The notes below the pieces were generated by a model. It worked only from the letters and a program-made list of their open reading frames with translations, had not been told where the DNA came from and did not search any database. The translations under genes were made by a program, and so were the position numbers. Source: Vicia villosa (Eukaryota; Streptophyta; Magnoliopsida; Fabales; Fabaceae). From it: a stretch of DNA of 64,000 nt. Shown here one piece after another: positions 24,955 through 36,530 of this stretch. The stretch's first letter is position 1. Each line of letters begins with the position of its first letter. The stretch lies in contig NW_026705489.1 of NCBI RefSeq assembly GCF_029867415.1, positions 496,001 to 560,000 on the forward strand, written 5' to 3'.

Positions 24955-25095
24955 TCTTTCTTCCATATAATAATTCAACGCAGTTGTCATTTCTCTTTCT
25001 TCCATATAATAATTCAACGCAGTTGTGGGGGATTGAACCGTGGTTCTCCCTACCAAGTCCAACGTCAATCACAACTGGACCAACTAACGATTGAT
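24955..25095 (-). mobile_element. SINE-like tRNA-derived head
   Basis: On the minus strand a B-box-like ggttcaatccc (25028-25039 region) lies about 30 bp downstream of an A-box-like tggtccagttgtgatt (about 25067-25082). That spacing is typical of an internal RNA polymerase III promoter. A 39-bp direct repeat (ttccatataataattcaacg plus following bases, starting 24961 and 25000) lies next to it. Could be part of another repeat family. Confidence 0.4.
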
Positions 25096-26420
25096 ACTTT
25101 CAACTCTTTATTCAACACCTCATTGCACCTATTCAACTATTAAATAATTTTTTCAATACCCCATTGTAAATGGTCTGAAGATAAAAAATAAATTAAATTA
25201 AATTTGTTAAATTTTATTATAAAAATGACATCTTTGAATTCTTGTATTTTATTATAAAAATGACATGTCTGCATTCCCATGTTATTATTTAAAATATAGA
25301 TACGTAATACAGAACAAAATAATAGAAAAAGACTCTTAAAATTGAATGTACGTAATAACCAAGTAATTTCCTATGCTAACAACATTTAAAAAATACTCTT
25401 AAATTTGTAAACTTTTAATCGGAAATTAAGTTAATAAGTATTAAGGACGTACAAGTATTTTATTATAAATCTAAACTGATAGACGAAACAAAGTTTATTA
25501 AGAATTATAGATGAAACCAAGTCAGTGACTAAGACAGGTCAACCAAAAACAAGTAATTTTCCAGAAAAAATTTGTCGTGTGTAAAACAAAAAATACAAAA
25601 AGCCAAACCATAAAGTCACATTGTATTGACTGACAAGGAGCTGATGGATACACCACTGAAATTCTAGGAAGCTCGTATACTACAAATTATAATATACGGT
25701 TGTCGACATAGCTATATTCTTTATACACGCTTAAATACATGTCTCAAATTAAAGTATTTAAAATTTTAATATCTAAAAATTTATTTTTTTCATATACTTT
25801 TATAATTTTGTTTTGATGGTTATTATAGTGCGGATAAAGAAATCAATGATGAAGAGGTAGAGTATTTTTTGGTGCGATTGTATAAACTTTTGAATATTTT
25901 TCAAGAGATGAAAATAAATCAAAATAAATTAAGATATCAATGGAATGCTAAGAAACTTTATTGTTCCTCTTGTCATCACACAAATACTTATAAAATGTAA
26001 TGCTTAGGTTATGTTTCTAACTTATCAAAAATAAAATTCAAAAAGTAGAAAAGATAAATTATTTTGAAGACTGTTTTTGGTACAAATATCTAAACCGTTT
26101 AATTATTTTAATAATAAACCAAACATAAAAAATGTGTGTGCATGAATACTAAACGGTGCATTGCATTTACCATGGAGCTTCTCAAGAATGATCAATCCAA
26201 GATCGATGAATCCATTAGATGTATGTAAACTTGGCAGCAATCTACTAGCTATTATACATGGGTGTCAACAATTGCTCTATTTTATTAACGTTGAGAAGAT
26301 ACAAGTGATCGAAGAATAACATTCATTTTATGAATTCGAAACATATATTCCTCCGTTCCAAAATATGTTCCTCGAAATTTACTTTCAACATGAGGTAGTT
26401 GTTCCAAATAATAATAATAA
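25096..26420. other. AT-rich intergenic, no gene seen
   Basis: No coding frame. A single MITE-end-like phrase (cctccgttccaaaatatg at about 26350) has no visible partner. Confidence 0.4.
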
Positions 26421-28147
26421 CTAGATTTATGGCCCGTGCGTTGCACGAGTTTTAATAAAAAAATTAATCTTAATAATTTATATATAAAAATTATACCATA
26501 TGTTTAAATGTCTTTTAAAATTATATAAAATATAAATAAAATTCTAAAAAATGACAATCCCTTATAAATTTTATTTATATATTATATATAATTTCAATTA
26601 TGTTTTTCAAGTTTAAAAAATTGTCATATTTACGTGAGTAATGCAATATTATAAAAACTTTATATTATATTATATGTAGATAATATTTTTGATTAATCAT
26701 TAAATTTATAATACATATAAGAGTATATCAATCTAAATTTAAATTATTCTTTAGTGTTTAGTCTATATTTACAAAAAAAAGTACAAAAAAAGTTTGAAAT
26801 CATAGAAAGCCAAAATGTATAATATAAATATGTAAAATTTCTTCATCAAATACATATTTATATGTACAATAATGTTTGTTATTAATTATTATTATGATAA
26901 GTTGAGTGCTGAAGTAGTTATTAAATATGAAAAAAAAATATTTTTAAAAGTTGGTGCAATAAAGAATAAAAATTATTATCGGTATAAAATTGATTAAGTT
27001 TCACACCTTTCTTTAAGATATTTAAATATTTTTTCACTATAAAAATTAAAAACCTAAATTTGTAAATCATTTGAAAATTTCATACAATTTATCCATTAAT
27101 TTCAATCTTACCGAATGATAAAATGGGTTAAAATTTTTGAAGATGAACTATTACAATAATAATGATAAAATATTAAAATAATTGATACATAGATTAATTT
27201 GAGTCAATGACATTAAACATAAATAAAGGGTCATTAACCTGCAACATAAATCAAAAGATAGCTAAAACATAAGTGAGAATTAAAAAATTAATAAAAATAT
27301 CAATATAAAAGAAAAGGTGATCTCATTTCCATATAGGTTGGAGTGGTAGATAAGACCTATTTATATTGAATAATTTTTTTTTATTAATTGACAAAATTGA
27401 AAGGTTAGTACAATTTGTCATTATGAAAAATAAATAAATTATACACCATACAAAAATATAGCAGGGTACCATTTTATTATCAATTTAATTTATCATAGAA
27501 ATTTAACATAATAATTTTATTCATTTATGCATAAATTTAATTTTATCATCATTATAATAATATAAATTTATTTTTAATTTGAACACATCTTTTTTTTTTT
27601 GTTATATAAACAAAAAAATAAAAAAAATTTATTTGATAGTTATATTTTTAATTAAATATACATAATGTAGAGTATAAGAATAAATGAAAGTATATCTAAA
27701 CTATTATAATTAAAGTTTAGAGATTTTATTTAAAAAAATAATGCAATATTTTTTATCATAAGCGAAAATTGTGTAATTCATTTAGAAATATCTTAATTTT
27801 ATTTTTGAGTTTTATTTAAATTTTTGTTAATCAATAATTGTAAACGCATTCTTTATTGTTTTAAATGTTTATATATTATTTAAAAAAATGCTTATATATT
27901 ATAATCAATATAGTGTATCAGTTACAATTTTTACATTCATTAAAATAAAAATTAAATAAAATAGAATTTAAAAATTAAGAATTAAAGTTATGAGATACAA
28001 TGCCAAATATTTAATGAGAAAAAATTCATGTGAATAATAGGTTAAAAAAGAAATATTATGTGAAATTAACTTAAATCTTACATGAGATGATATAGCAAAT
28101 AAACATATTTTTAATTGAATTATATAAAAATTAAATTCTACTAATTT

Positions 28148-28510
28148 TACTTTGAAATGACAAATTTATTTAATTTTTTCAAACCTTATCAAGCTAAATA
28201 TTCTAGTCAAGACACACCTTACTCGTACAACTTTCATTTTAATACTAAGCTTAAATAGTCGATATAAAATATTTTTTGCAAACTGACTATTTCTCGGAAG
28301 GGCTTACATTATTTTAAGAAAAAAACTTTACTATTGTAAGCTTAAACTACTAAGAAAACAACACTATGAAAATAAAATCTTAAGCATGGGTTGTATCATC
28401 ATTTGATAAATAAAAGTTATTAAAAAAATTCGTTTACTTTCAATTTTAAGCCAAAATTAAAAATTGAACTTGATATAACAATGCGTTGCTATTATGACAT
28501 TCTATCATAG
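28148..28510. repeat. Internal direct repeat of the Helitron region, copy 1
   Basis: Shares long near-identical stretches with 28568-29145 (for example caagacacaccttactcgta and gataaataaaagttattaaa). Confidence 0.8.
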
Positions 28511-28567
28511 TTTTATAACTTCAATTATCATTATTTGATCTAAATACTATTAAAAATAAATTTGTAA

Positions 28568-29145
28568 TTTACTTTCAAATGACAAATTTATTTAATTTTT
28601 TCAAACCATATCAAGCTAAATATTCTAGTCAAGACACACCTTACTCGTACAACTTTCATTTTAATACTAAACTCAAATAGTAGATATGAAATATTTTTTG
28701 CAAACTAACTATTTCTCGAAGGGCTTACATTATTTTTGAATAAAAACAATTTCCGTTAAAATCAATATAAAAACTAAAAAAATGAAAATTCTAATATAAT
28801 GCCACATCAACATTAGGGTTAAAGTTGTGTCTAGGATTGTCATCATGAAAATCTTAAATTTATATTAAATAGATTTTTAAATACTATACAATTTTAATAT
28901 TTTTCTTTTTTAGGTTTGAAAAAGTAAAAATAAATATAATCAAGAAAAAAAACTTTACTATTGTAAACTTCAACTACTAAGAAAACAACACTGTGAAAAT
29001 AAAATGTTAAGCATGAGTTGTATCATCATTTGATAAATAAAAGTTATTAAAAAAATTCTTTTACTTTCATTTTTTAGCCAAAATTAAAAATTGAACTTGA
29101 TATAACAATGCGTTGTTATTATGGCATTCTATCATAGTTTTATAA
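28568..29145. repeat. Internal direct repeat, copy 2, interrupted
   Basis: Same sequence as 28148-28510, but split by about 200 bp (28741-28941) that contains the second Helitron-like 5' terminus at 28873. Confidence 0.75.
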
Positions 29146-30186
29146 CAAAAAAAAAAAACAAATTTTATTTGAAAAAAATAAATCACAATATAAAATTTTT
29201 AAAATAAACTTATATATATTTTCAATCATTTTAATTTTATTTAAATTAAATATTACACACTCATTTGAAACTAACAAATGTAAATAAGAAATAATACAAA
29301 CTTATTAGATAATTATTTTGACAATAACTAAAATTACATTATATTTTTTTTATTACATTTACAACACTGTATATGAAGGTTGATTATATCAAAATCATTC
29401 ATTTTTATCAATCTCATATCAAGTAAATAACAAATCACTTCTACACAATAAAATATAGATAATCCTAAATTCTTTTTAGATTTTTCTTTTTCTTGAAAGC
29501 CTTCAATATATTATATTTAAAGACATTTATTTACATGAATTTTCATTTTTTACATGATTTTCAATTAACAAAAACTGCAAAAGTAACCATGCGAGAATCT
29601 GCTTTCTTTTTTACACCACATAAAAATAATTATATTGAAATTATTACAAAAAAGTATAGCTACAATATTTAGGTAATGGATATAATATAGTAAGTTAAGC
29701 CATAAACCTTCCACATAATTAAAAAAATATTTAAAATATGTGTCAAAAATTAAGAAAGATAATAAGAATATCAATACAAAATAAAAAAAAGTAGGTACCT
29801 TATTTGCATTGTTTGGGTACAAAAACAAAAATCTACCATCAAAAATTTAAAAGTGCTCCTGAAATATAGATAATAATTAATATAACAGAAATTGAGTTAC
29901 ATACCATATTATAAATCAAATAATAGTTAGATCACAGAGTAAAAAAAAGAAATGAAAGTATCGATACAAAATCGAAAAATGAATGATGAAAAGAACAATA
30001 TGTAAAACTCATATACAAACTATGTATTTATATACACAACAACAATGATTATTTAAAGGACAATAAATCTTATTAAAATTTGTAACTTACAATTTCAATA
30101 ATTAAAATTTATCATTAATTAGTATTATGGAGTAGTTATGGAATATGAAAAGAAAAATATTTAAAGGTTGGAGAATAATGATTATC

Positions 30187-31548
30187 TTTTTTTTTTTGAA
30201 TCAAAAGACTTGTGTATTAATTCAAAAAACCATAAGTACAAAGCGATCCAAAAGGATCCAGCCATCAAACAAATGACTATAACATCAATTTAGCTAGGTA
30301 AGGCCTTAGCTTCAATTTACCCCACCCTCTATAAACTATAATGTCAATAATGTTTTTTCCAATTATCAATCTATCTACATCTTTCCCAAAACTAATCGAA
30401 TTCCTATACATCCATATACCATATACCGTTTCCGCTATAGCAAGCTTAAGCATATCTGATCAAGGAGACTTCCCTCTGCAGTTCTGAATAAGCCACAGCA
30501 TTTCCTGAGTCCAGTTAAGTGGTTCATGTAGACAATTCAGCCAAAGTAGAACCTGTTTCCAAATGGCCTTAGTCTCAAGACAATTAAATAGCAGGTGCTC
30601 TATAGATTCTTCCTGCGAACAAAAACAACAAGTGGTGTAGCCCACCATTCCAAATCTGAACAATCTATCTCTCGTTTCCAACTTACCATGACACGCCATC
30701 CACAAGAGGAAAAGAGCTCGAGGCCGTGCACTGTTCCCACAAAACAGCCTGAACCAAGGGACTTGGCTATGTACTTTCATCAGTTGCTTATAAACAACTC
30801 TAGAACTGTATAACTCCCATTGAGCCCATCCCTGTAAACCATTTACTACTACTCTTTGTTGCAGAATTGTCTTGAAAATCCAAGAGTGTTGTTCCTTTGT
30901 TTCCATAAGCATTATGTCTTATCCCTTTATATAATAGCAGTCAATCCATCTAACCCATAGGTTGTCTTTTTTTTGCTGAATATTCCAGAGTAACTTCATC
31001 ATGGTAACTGAATTCCACACCTGTAAATCCACTATGTTAAGTCCACCTGCCTTCCTAGGTTTACATACTTGTTGCCATGCCACAGGGCTCTTTCGACTAA
31101 TTATAGTGCCACCAGTCCACACAAAGGTCCTGCAGATAGAATTAATATGGTGTATAACATGCTTTGGGAGAGGGAGACATTGTAACCAATAATTTGCAGT
31201 AGCAAAGCAGACACTCTTCACAAGCTGGACTTTTCCTGCATAACTCAAAAGCTTACTACTCCAATGAGTAATTCTCCCCACAATTTTGTCAATCAATGGC
31301 ATATAGTGGTGTAGATCCAATCTCCTGCTGGTCATAGGGATACCAAGATATTTGAAAGGCATCACTCCCTCTTGAAAGGTTGTAATAGTTTTCAATCTCA
31401 CCTTGGTGTCCAGAGCAACTCCCCCAAAGAAAATCCTACACTTCCTAGGATTCACCACAAGCCCTGTAGACTGAGAAAAAGTTTGCACCACTTTCATAAG
31501 CATCTGCACAGAGGCAACATCTCCTCTTGAGAACATTAAAACATCATA
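30187..31548 (-). mobile_element. 5'-truncated L1-type LINE with 16-bp target duplication
   Basis: The 16-mer gagaataatgattatc flanks the insert (30171-30186 and 31549-31564). A T-run at 30187 onward is the poly(A) tail of the minus-strand element. The 1362-bp body encodes the end of reverse transcriptase and the zinc-binding domain, so the 5' part was lost by incomplete reverse transcription, as is usual for LINEs. Confidence 0.95.
30270..31548 (-). pseudogene. LINE RT C-terminus and zf-RVT domain, two in-frame stops
   Basis: One minus frame runs through the body. It begins at DVLMFSRGD, the residue pair just after the missing YAD of the RT active site, continues with GLVVNPRKCRIFFGG, FKYLGIPMTSRRLDL and LLSYAGKVQLVKSV, reaches a stop at 30919-30921, then the zinc-binding domain (LFLLWMACHGKLETRDRL; CCFCSQEESIEHLLFNCL). 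A TGA at 30460-30462 interrupts before the usual C-terminal WGKLKLRPYLAKLML, which ends near 30270. Not functional. Confidence 0.9.
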
Positions 31549-32921
31549 GAGAATAATGATTATCATTAATATAAATTTCTTTTTTTAAATGTTTGTATTT
31601 TAATTAAAATATATTTATTTTCTACATTAATTGTATATAATTATAATTTATTTTTTATATTATTTTAATTGTATATTTATAAATATTATATTGAAATAGA
31701 ATAAAAAAATAGTGAAATTTTATTATTTTATTTAAGGATAAAGGTTTTTAGTGGGTGATGAAGTAGTTATGGAATAGAAAAAGTTGAAGAAATATCTCAA
31801 TTTTTTTTTGAAATCTTGGTATCCGTTTTTGCGAATTTAACTATAATTAATATTTTAATTTAATTATTTATAAATCAAAATATCACTATTAATAATATTT
31901 GAAAATAATAATATTGTTAATAATAATTGTTTCTACTATTATATTATTAATTACAATTTTATACAAAATTGAAAAATGAAGGATACAAATGACAATATGT
32001 AAAACTCATCTATAAATTATGTATTTATATACACAACAACAATAATTAATAAAAGGACAATAAATCATATTAAAATTTGTAACTTATAATTTCAATAATT
32101 AAAATCTATCATTAATTAGTATTATGGAGTAGTTATGGAATATGAAATGAAAAATATTTAAAGGTTGGAGGATAATGATTATTATTAATATAAATTTATT
32201 TTTTTTAACATTTTTGTATTTTAATTTAAATATATTTATTTTTACATTAATTATATATAATTATAATTGATTTTTATATTATTTTAATTGTATATTTATA
32301 AATATTACATTGAAATAGAATAAAAAATAGTGAAATTTTATTATTTTATTTAAAGATAAAGGTTTTTAGTGGGTGATGAAGTAGTTATGAAATAGAAAAT
32401 GTTGAAGAAATATCTCAATTTTGTTTTTTAAAATCTTGGTATCCGGCCTTGCGAATTTAACTATAATAAATATTTTAATTTAATTACTTAGAAATCAAAA
32501 GATCACTATTAATAATATATAAAAATAATAAAATTTTTAATAATAAATGTTTTTTCTATTATATTATTAATTAGAATTTTATATTATTCATGAAACATAT
32601 AAATATTATATTATTATTATTATTATTATTATTAGTTGATCGATTTAAAAAATTATTTTAGTATATAAAAATAATAATAATGTTAATAATATTTTTTCTA
32701 CTATTATATATTAATTTAAATTTTATATTATTGAAGTTTTATATTATTCATGAAATATGTAAATTTTATATGATACATAAGATAAGATAAATAATTAGAA
32801 ATAGATTGGTGTTAGAGTAGTTAACAGGATGACATGTGTCTAGGTTGATTTTAGAAATGTTATTAGAATGACACGTGTCTAGGGTTGTCATCATGAAAAC
32901 CTTAAATTTATATTAAGTAGA

Positions 32922-33229
32922 TGATAAATAATTTACAGGTTTAATATTATTTTTATTCATATGTTAGTCTCCTCGATCATTTTAGACCTTTTATTTAAAA
33001 AAATATTTATATTAATCTATTAACTCTTTAAAACATATTATTTTATTTCTCTTCGTCTATTTGTCGATGAATTCAGCTACTAGTTTTTAATTGTTTCCGT
33101 ATTTAATTTTTTATTGGCGTATTGAAGAACTTATCGCCTTTTATACCATACTTCTCAAGGATTTTTAAACAATATTTGATTTGACTTATAAAGGTTATCT
33201 TGTCGGTTTGCTTAATTTGGAGGTCTCAA
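32922..33229. other. AT-rich intergenic, no gene seen
   Basis: Includes a stretch like the repeat at 50248-50514 (cattttagacctttta). No gene. Confidence 0.35.
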
Positions 33230-33475
33230 AAGTATGTGAGTTCAACCATTGAGGACTTTTAAAACTCACCCTGTATAATTCTAGGAAATTCTCTGCACAA
33301 TCATTAGTAAACCCAAATATAATGACACCTACATAAATCTGAACTAAAAAACATGAAACCCCTTATGCTTTATAAATAAATTTATATTGTTTCATGACTA
33401 AATCCTTTATCTAGTAAGAAGCCACTAAGGCGCTTATACCAAGGTCTAAGAGCTAATTTAAAATTGTTCTAGACT
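33230..33475 (-). pseudogene. Copia (SIRE-like) reverse transcriptase fragment
   Basis: Minus-strand pieces read ALRPWYKRLSGFLLDKGF then LVQIYVGVIIFGFTND, resembling the copia RT around its active site (QIYVDDIIFGSTN-type in SIRE-like elements); the catalytic DD is degraded. Frameshifts and stops occur. It ends where the GC-rich island starts. Confidence 0.6.
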
Positions 33476-33815
33476 AGACTTGTGGATGACCCGCCGTCGA
33501 GCACAGTCCAATCCAAGTCCTCAGGAAGGACGACCCAAAGTGCTGCACTAATCCATTGGGGCTAGTAGAGAACATGTTCCCCACGTGCTCCTTACCCGGG
33601 GACACGTCACCAACCATACCCACACACCTCGCGTGACTAGAAGAACCATTTTGCCCTTCGTAACGGGCAAACTCACCCACTATCCGAGGAGTGCAGGGCG
33701 GTTGACCCAGAATAATGAGCATGAGCTGCTCATCCATACTTTTACGTGGAATCCTGACAGTCATCCGTTGTGAGCCTGAACACTCAGCCCAATGGAGACC
33801 GTTGGCCAAGTGCTA
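33476..33815. other. GC-rich island of unknown origin
   Basis: About 340 bp, clearly richer in G+C than its surroundings, with a 111-codon minus frame (33809-33474) that matches no family I know. It lies between two different copia fragments. It may be an LTR or leader piece of an unidentified element. Confidence 0.4.
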
Positions 33816-34360
33816 GGGATTATGCATGAATTAACTTATCACTCCCACTACATAAGTAATTTCTGGACTGGTGTGATATTAATAAATTAAATTTCCAACC
33901 AACTTTTGATATGATTCTCTCTGTCCACGGTTTCATCTTCAACAAATTCACTAAGTACGTGATTTTGTTCAGTTGGAGTTTCTAATGGTTTGCATCCCAA
34001 TTTAATAGTTTATGATAATAAATCCACCACGTATTTCTGTTGAGAAATGAAATACCATGATGACAGTCTGCCACCTTAAGACCCTAAAATTATTTTAATC
34101 TGCCTAATTCTTTTACTTCAAACACTTTCAACGAATACATTTTTAGGTTGTTCATTACTGCTTGATGATTTTTTATTACAATTATATCATCCACATAAAT
34201 AACTAGTGCAGTAACTTCACCTAAGGTTGAATATTTAGTAAACAAAGTGTGATCTTGTTGAATTTTTGTATGCCCTATTCCTGTCATCATAATATTAAAC
34301 TTGCCAAACCAGGCCCTATGAGACTGTTTCAGTCCATAGAGAACCTGCCTAGACTAATAC
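33816..34360 (-). pseudogene. Copia reverse transcriptase fragment
   Basis: Minus strand, 5' to 3': VLYGLKQSHRAWFGKF, then QDHTLFTKYSTLGEV, ALVIYVDDIIVIKN (RT active site), VKELGRLK, then QQKYVVDLLS and CKPLETPTEQNHV, and a degraded segment near 33840. Several frameshifts and stops. It directly precedes the PMD fragment on the other strand. Confidence 0.8.
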
Positions 34361-34370
34361 CACCAGTTAA

Positions 34371-34518
34371 GTCATGGTTTGATGAGCTTTTATTTCTCTC
34401 AGGATTGAAAGATTTGTCAAAGTATGGATACATCGTTATCAACAGGGGTATGATAAACGCTTTCGTCGAGAGGTGGCACCATGAGACATCTTCGTTTCAC
34501 ATACCACATGGTGAGGTG
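34371..34518 (+). pseudogene. Plant mobile domain gene, N-terminal fragment
   Basis: The frame reads WFDELLFLSGLKDL, INRGMINAFVERWHHETSSF, HIPHGEV, the start of a plant mobile domain (PMD, also in MAIL1-type proteins and domesticated transposon proteins), where AFVERWHPETSSFHLPFGE is usual. It is cut at 34518 by the first LTR of the array. The rest of the domain continues on the same strand at 48199. Confidence 0.8.
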
Positions 34519-36530
34519 TGTAACACCCCGAAAATTATTTCTAATTATTTAATTTAAATAGGAAAATTATTTAATTGGAATAATTGATTTTATGAGGAAC
34601 ATTGAGAAATATTGGAAAATAGTTATTGGACCCTGTGTGATGTTAGTAAGAAGGAGGTGTTAAGTTAGTAAATCCCATTACTAATTTAATGTTATTTTTA
34701 TAAAATAATAAGGAGCTGGAGGAAAGGAAAAAGGAACGTGAAAAGCAGAACAGAAGAGACGAGAGATTGGGAAGCTGATACGTGAAGAGGAACAAAGAGG
34801 AAGAAGACCAATCAAGAATCCTTGGCCAAGGTAAGGGGTGATTACTCTAATTATATGGTATTATGATTTTGATGATGATAGGATTGAATTAAGGAATTAG
34901 AATCTCTATTTGGGATGTTAGGTTTTGTGAAATACCAACACCGACGTGTATGATTTGATGAATTGACTGCAATTGATGATGTAGTATTGTTACATGGTGT
35001 TATGGTATGTTGTTTGTGCATTAGAATCATGTATTTGGAGTATTTTGATGTTATTGGAGATCAATTTCGTAATGGTATGGGTTGGTATGTGTTTGGGATG
35101 CATAAAAGCCTTAAAAATTATGTTTTTCAGCTTCTGGGTTCGTGGGAACCGGTTCCCATGTGGGAGGAACCGGGTTCCACTGTGTTAGAACGTTAAAAAT
35201 AGCATTTTTGGGTCCAGGAACCGGTTCCCATGTGGGACGAACCGGGTTCCAGTACAAATTTCCAGCAGCACGTTTTGAAAACTATTCTAACTTCAAACAG
35301 CTCTAATTTTCAAACCGTAAGTCCGTTTTAGACGCCGTTTTGGAAGTTGTTTCTTAAATTAAAAACTCTATAATATAAAGTAAAGAAAACAACAATAACT
35401 TGATTTTATTTTGGAAATATTGATTTATTTCGTTTGTGGCGTGTTTTGTACATTGTGTGCATGATTTGGTTAATGTGACAATGTGGTGACGTTATAATGA
35501 TATAACTGTGATTTGACGTTATATGTGGTGTGAATTATATATGATATAATTGTAGATGGTGCTGAAATCGAATATATTATTCGGTGTTGCTTTTGGTAAG
35601 TTATTGGTAATGACATTGTTCATTTTGATCATGTGGTGACTGTTGTGATCGCATAATGATGATTGATTTGTTTTGAATGATGCATGATACATGTACATAC
35701 TTATTGGTGATAACTATGTTGAGTTATGTGAGACGATGTTGCTCATCGGATTGGTGATGTTGTAAGTATGTCATATGTGTGCATTCATTCATATGCATTT
35801 TGGGTGATGGATCCCGGTGATGAAATGGATCAAAATGGTGGGCATAATTCCCATTGTGTGGAATTTGTGCTGGTTAAACTGTATCTCGGTGATGAAAAAG
35901 ATCAGTTGGATGGGTGTATCCCATGTATGGTACCACATGCATAAGAGTCTGCATGGTCTTTGTATAAATTGTGACATGTCAGGATGAATTCCGGTGTTAT
36001 GATTGTGTTGTGTTATTGGTGCATACTTTCGACTTGTGTTTGTGATTGGTATGAATTGATAAATCTGAATATGCTAAGTAGGGTGGATAATTGCTTATGA
36101 ATTCTATATCGGACGATTTATAATGCTATTTAATTATGATGTAGTCTCACCCTTACTTTAATGATTTCAGATTGAAGTAGCGGCCTAAGCAATCGGTGAG
36201 GATGACTCGTAGAGTTTATCCGGTTATGTTGGGTCGTGTCGGTCATGCTCTGATCTTGTAACACTGGGGGACGATAGTCTTAGAGTTTACTTGTGATACA
36301 CTATTTTGCCATTATTGTATAATGTACCGTTGATTTTATCGGAAATGTTTTATAACATTGTTGAATGAGTTTCCGCTGTGTTGAACATGTATTTTGATAT
36401 TTTTGGATTATTCCTAATAAAGCATGACAAACGACTTGGTATTCTATTTCTTTTATTAATTGTAGCATCCTTGTTGTGTAATTACTCTGATTTTTATTAT
36501 ATTTCTGCGGGGGTTTAGAAGGGTGTTACA
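34519..36530 (+). repeat. LTR 1 of the array (2012 bp)
   Basis: TGTAACACCC to GGGTGTTACA. It contains two ggaaccggttccc-type palindromes near 35147 and 35218. It differs from LTRs 2 and 3 at about ten shared positions. Confidence 0.93.

Larger units (their letters stand above)
30030..32560. repeat. Tandem ~0.5-kb duplication, first copy split by a LINE
   Basis: Sequence 30030-30186 plus 31549-31935 matches 32033-32560 (shared cattaattagtattatggag and ttttagtgggtgatgaagta). The LINE sits inside the first copy only. Confidence 0.75.
26421..32921 (-). mobile_element. Helitron-like non-autonomous element with nested insertions
   Basis: Read on the minus strand, the right boundary is A|TCTACTTAATATAAATTT (32922/32921). 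The left boundary ends with a short hairpin (CGTGC-AAC-GCACG, 26435-26447), ten bases, then CTAG|T (26424-26421). TC start, hairpin near the end, CTRR terminus and insertion between A and T are Helitron hallmarks. No Rep/helicase coding is present. A second copy of the 5' terminus lies at 28873 (TCTATTTAATATAAATTT), so the region may hold nested or chimeric copies. It contains large internal duplications and a LINE. Confidence 0.6.

Noticed and set aside
28480..28500. atgcgttgc phrases (also near 29108) considered as further Helitron 3' hairpins
   Set aside because: They lack the self-complementary stem and the CTAG terminus seen at 26421.
29565..29828. Cysteine-containing hydrophobic ORF considered as a nodule-type secreted peptide
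   Set aside because: It lacks a convincing signal peptide and spaced-cysteine pattern and sits in AT-rich Helitron sequence.
34963..35196. Short open frame repeated three times (also 40385 and 45807)
   Set aside because: It lies inside the LTRs, is repeated only because the LTRs are, and resembles no protein.
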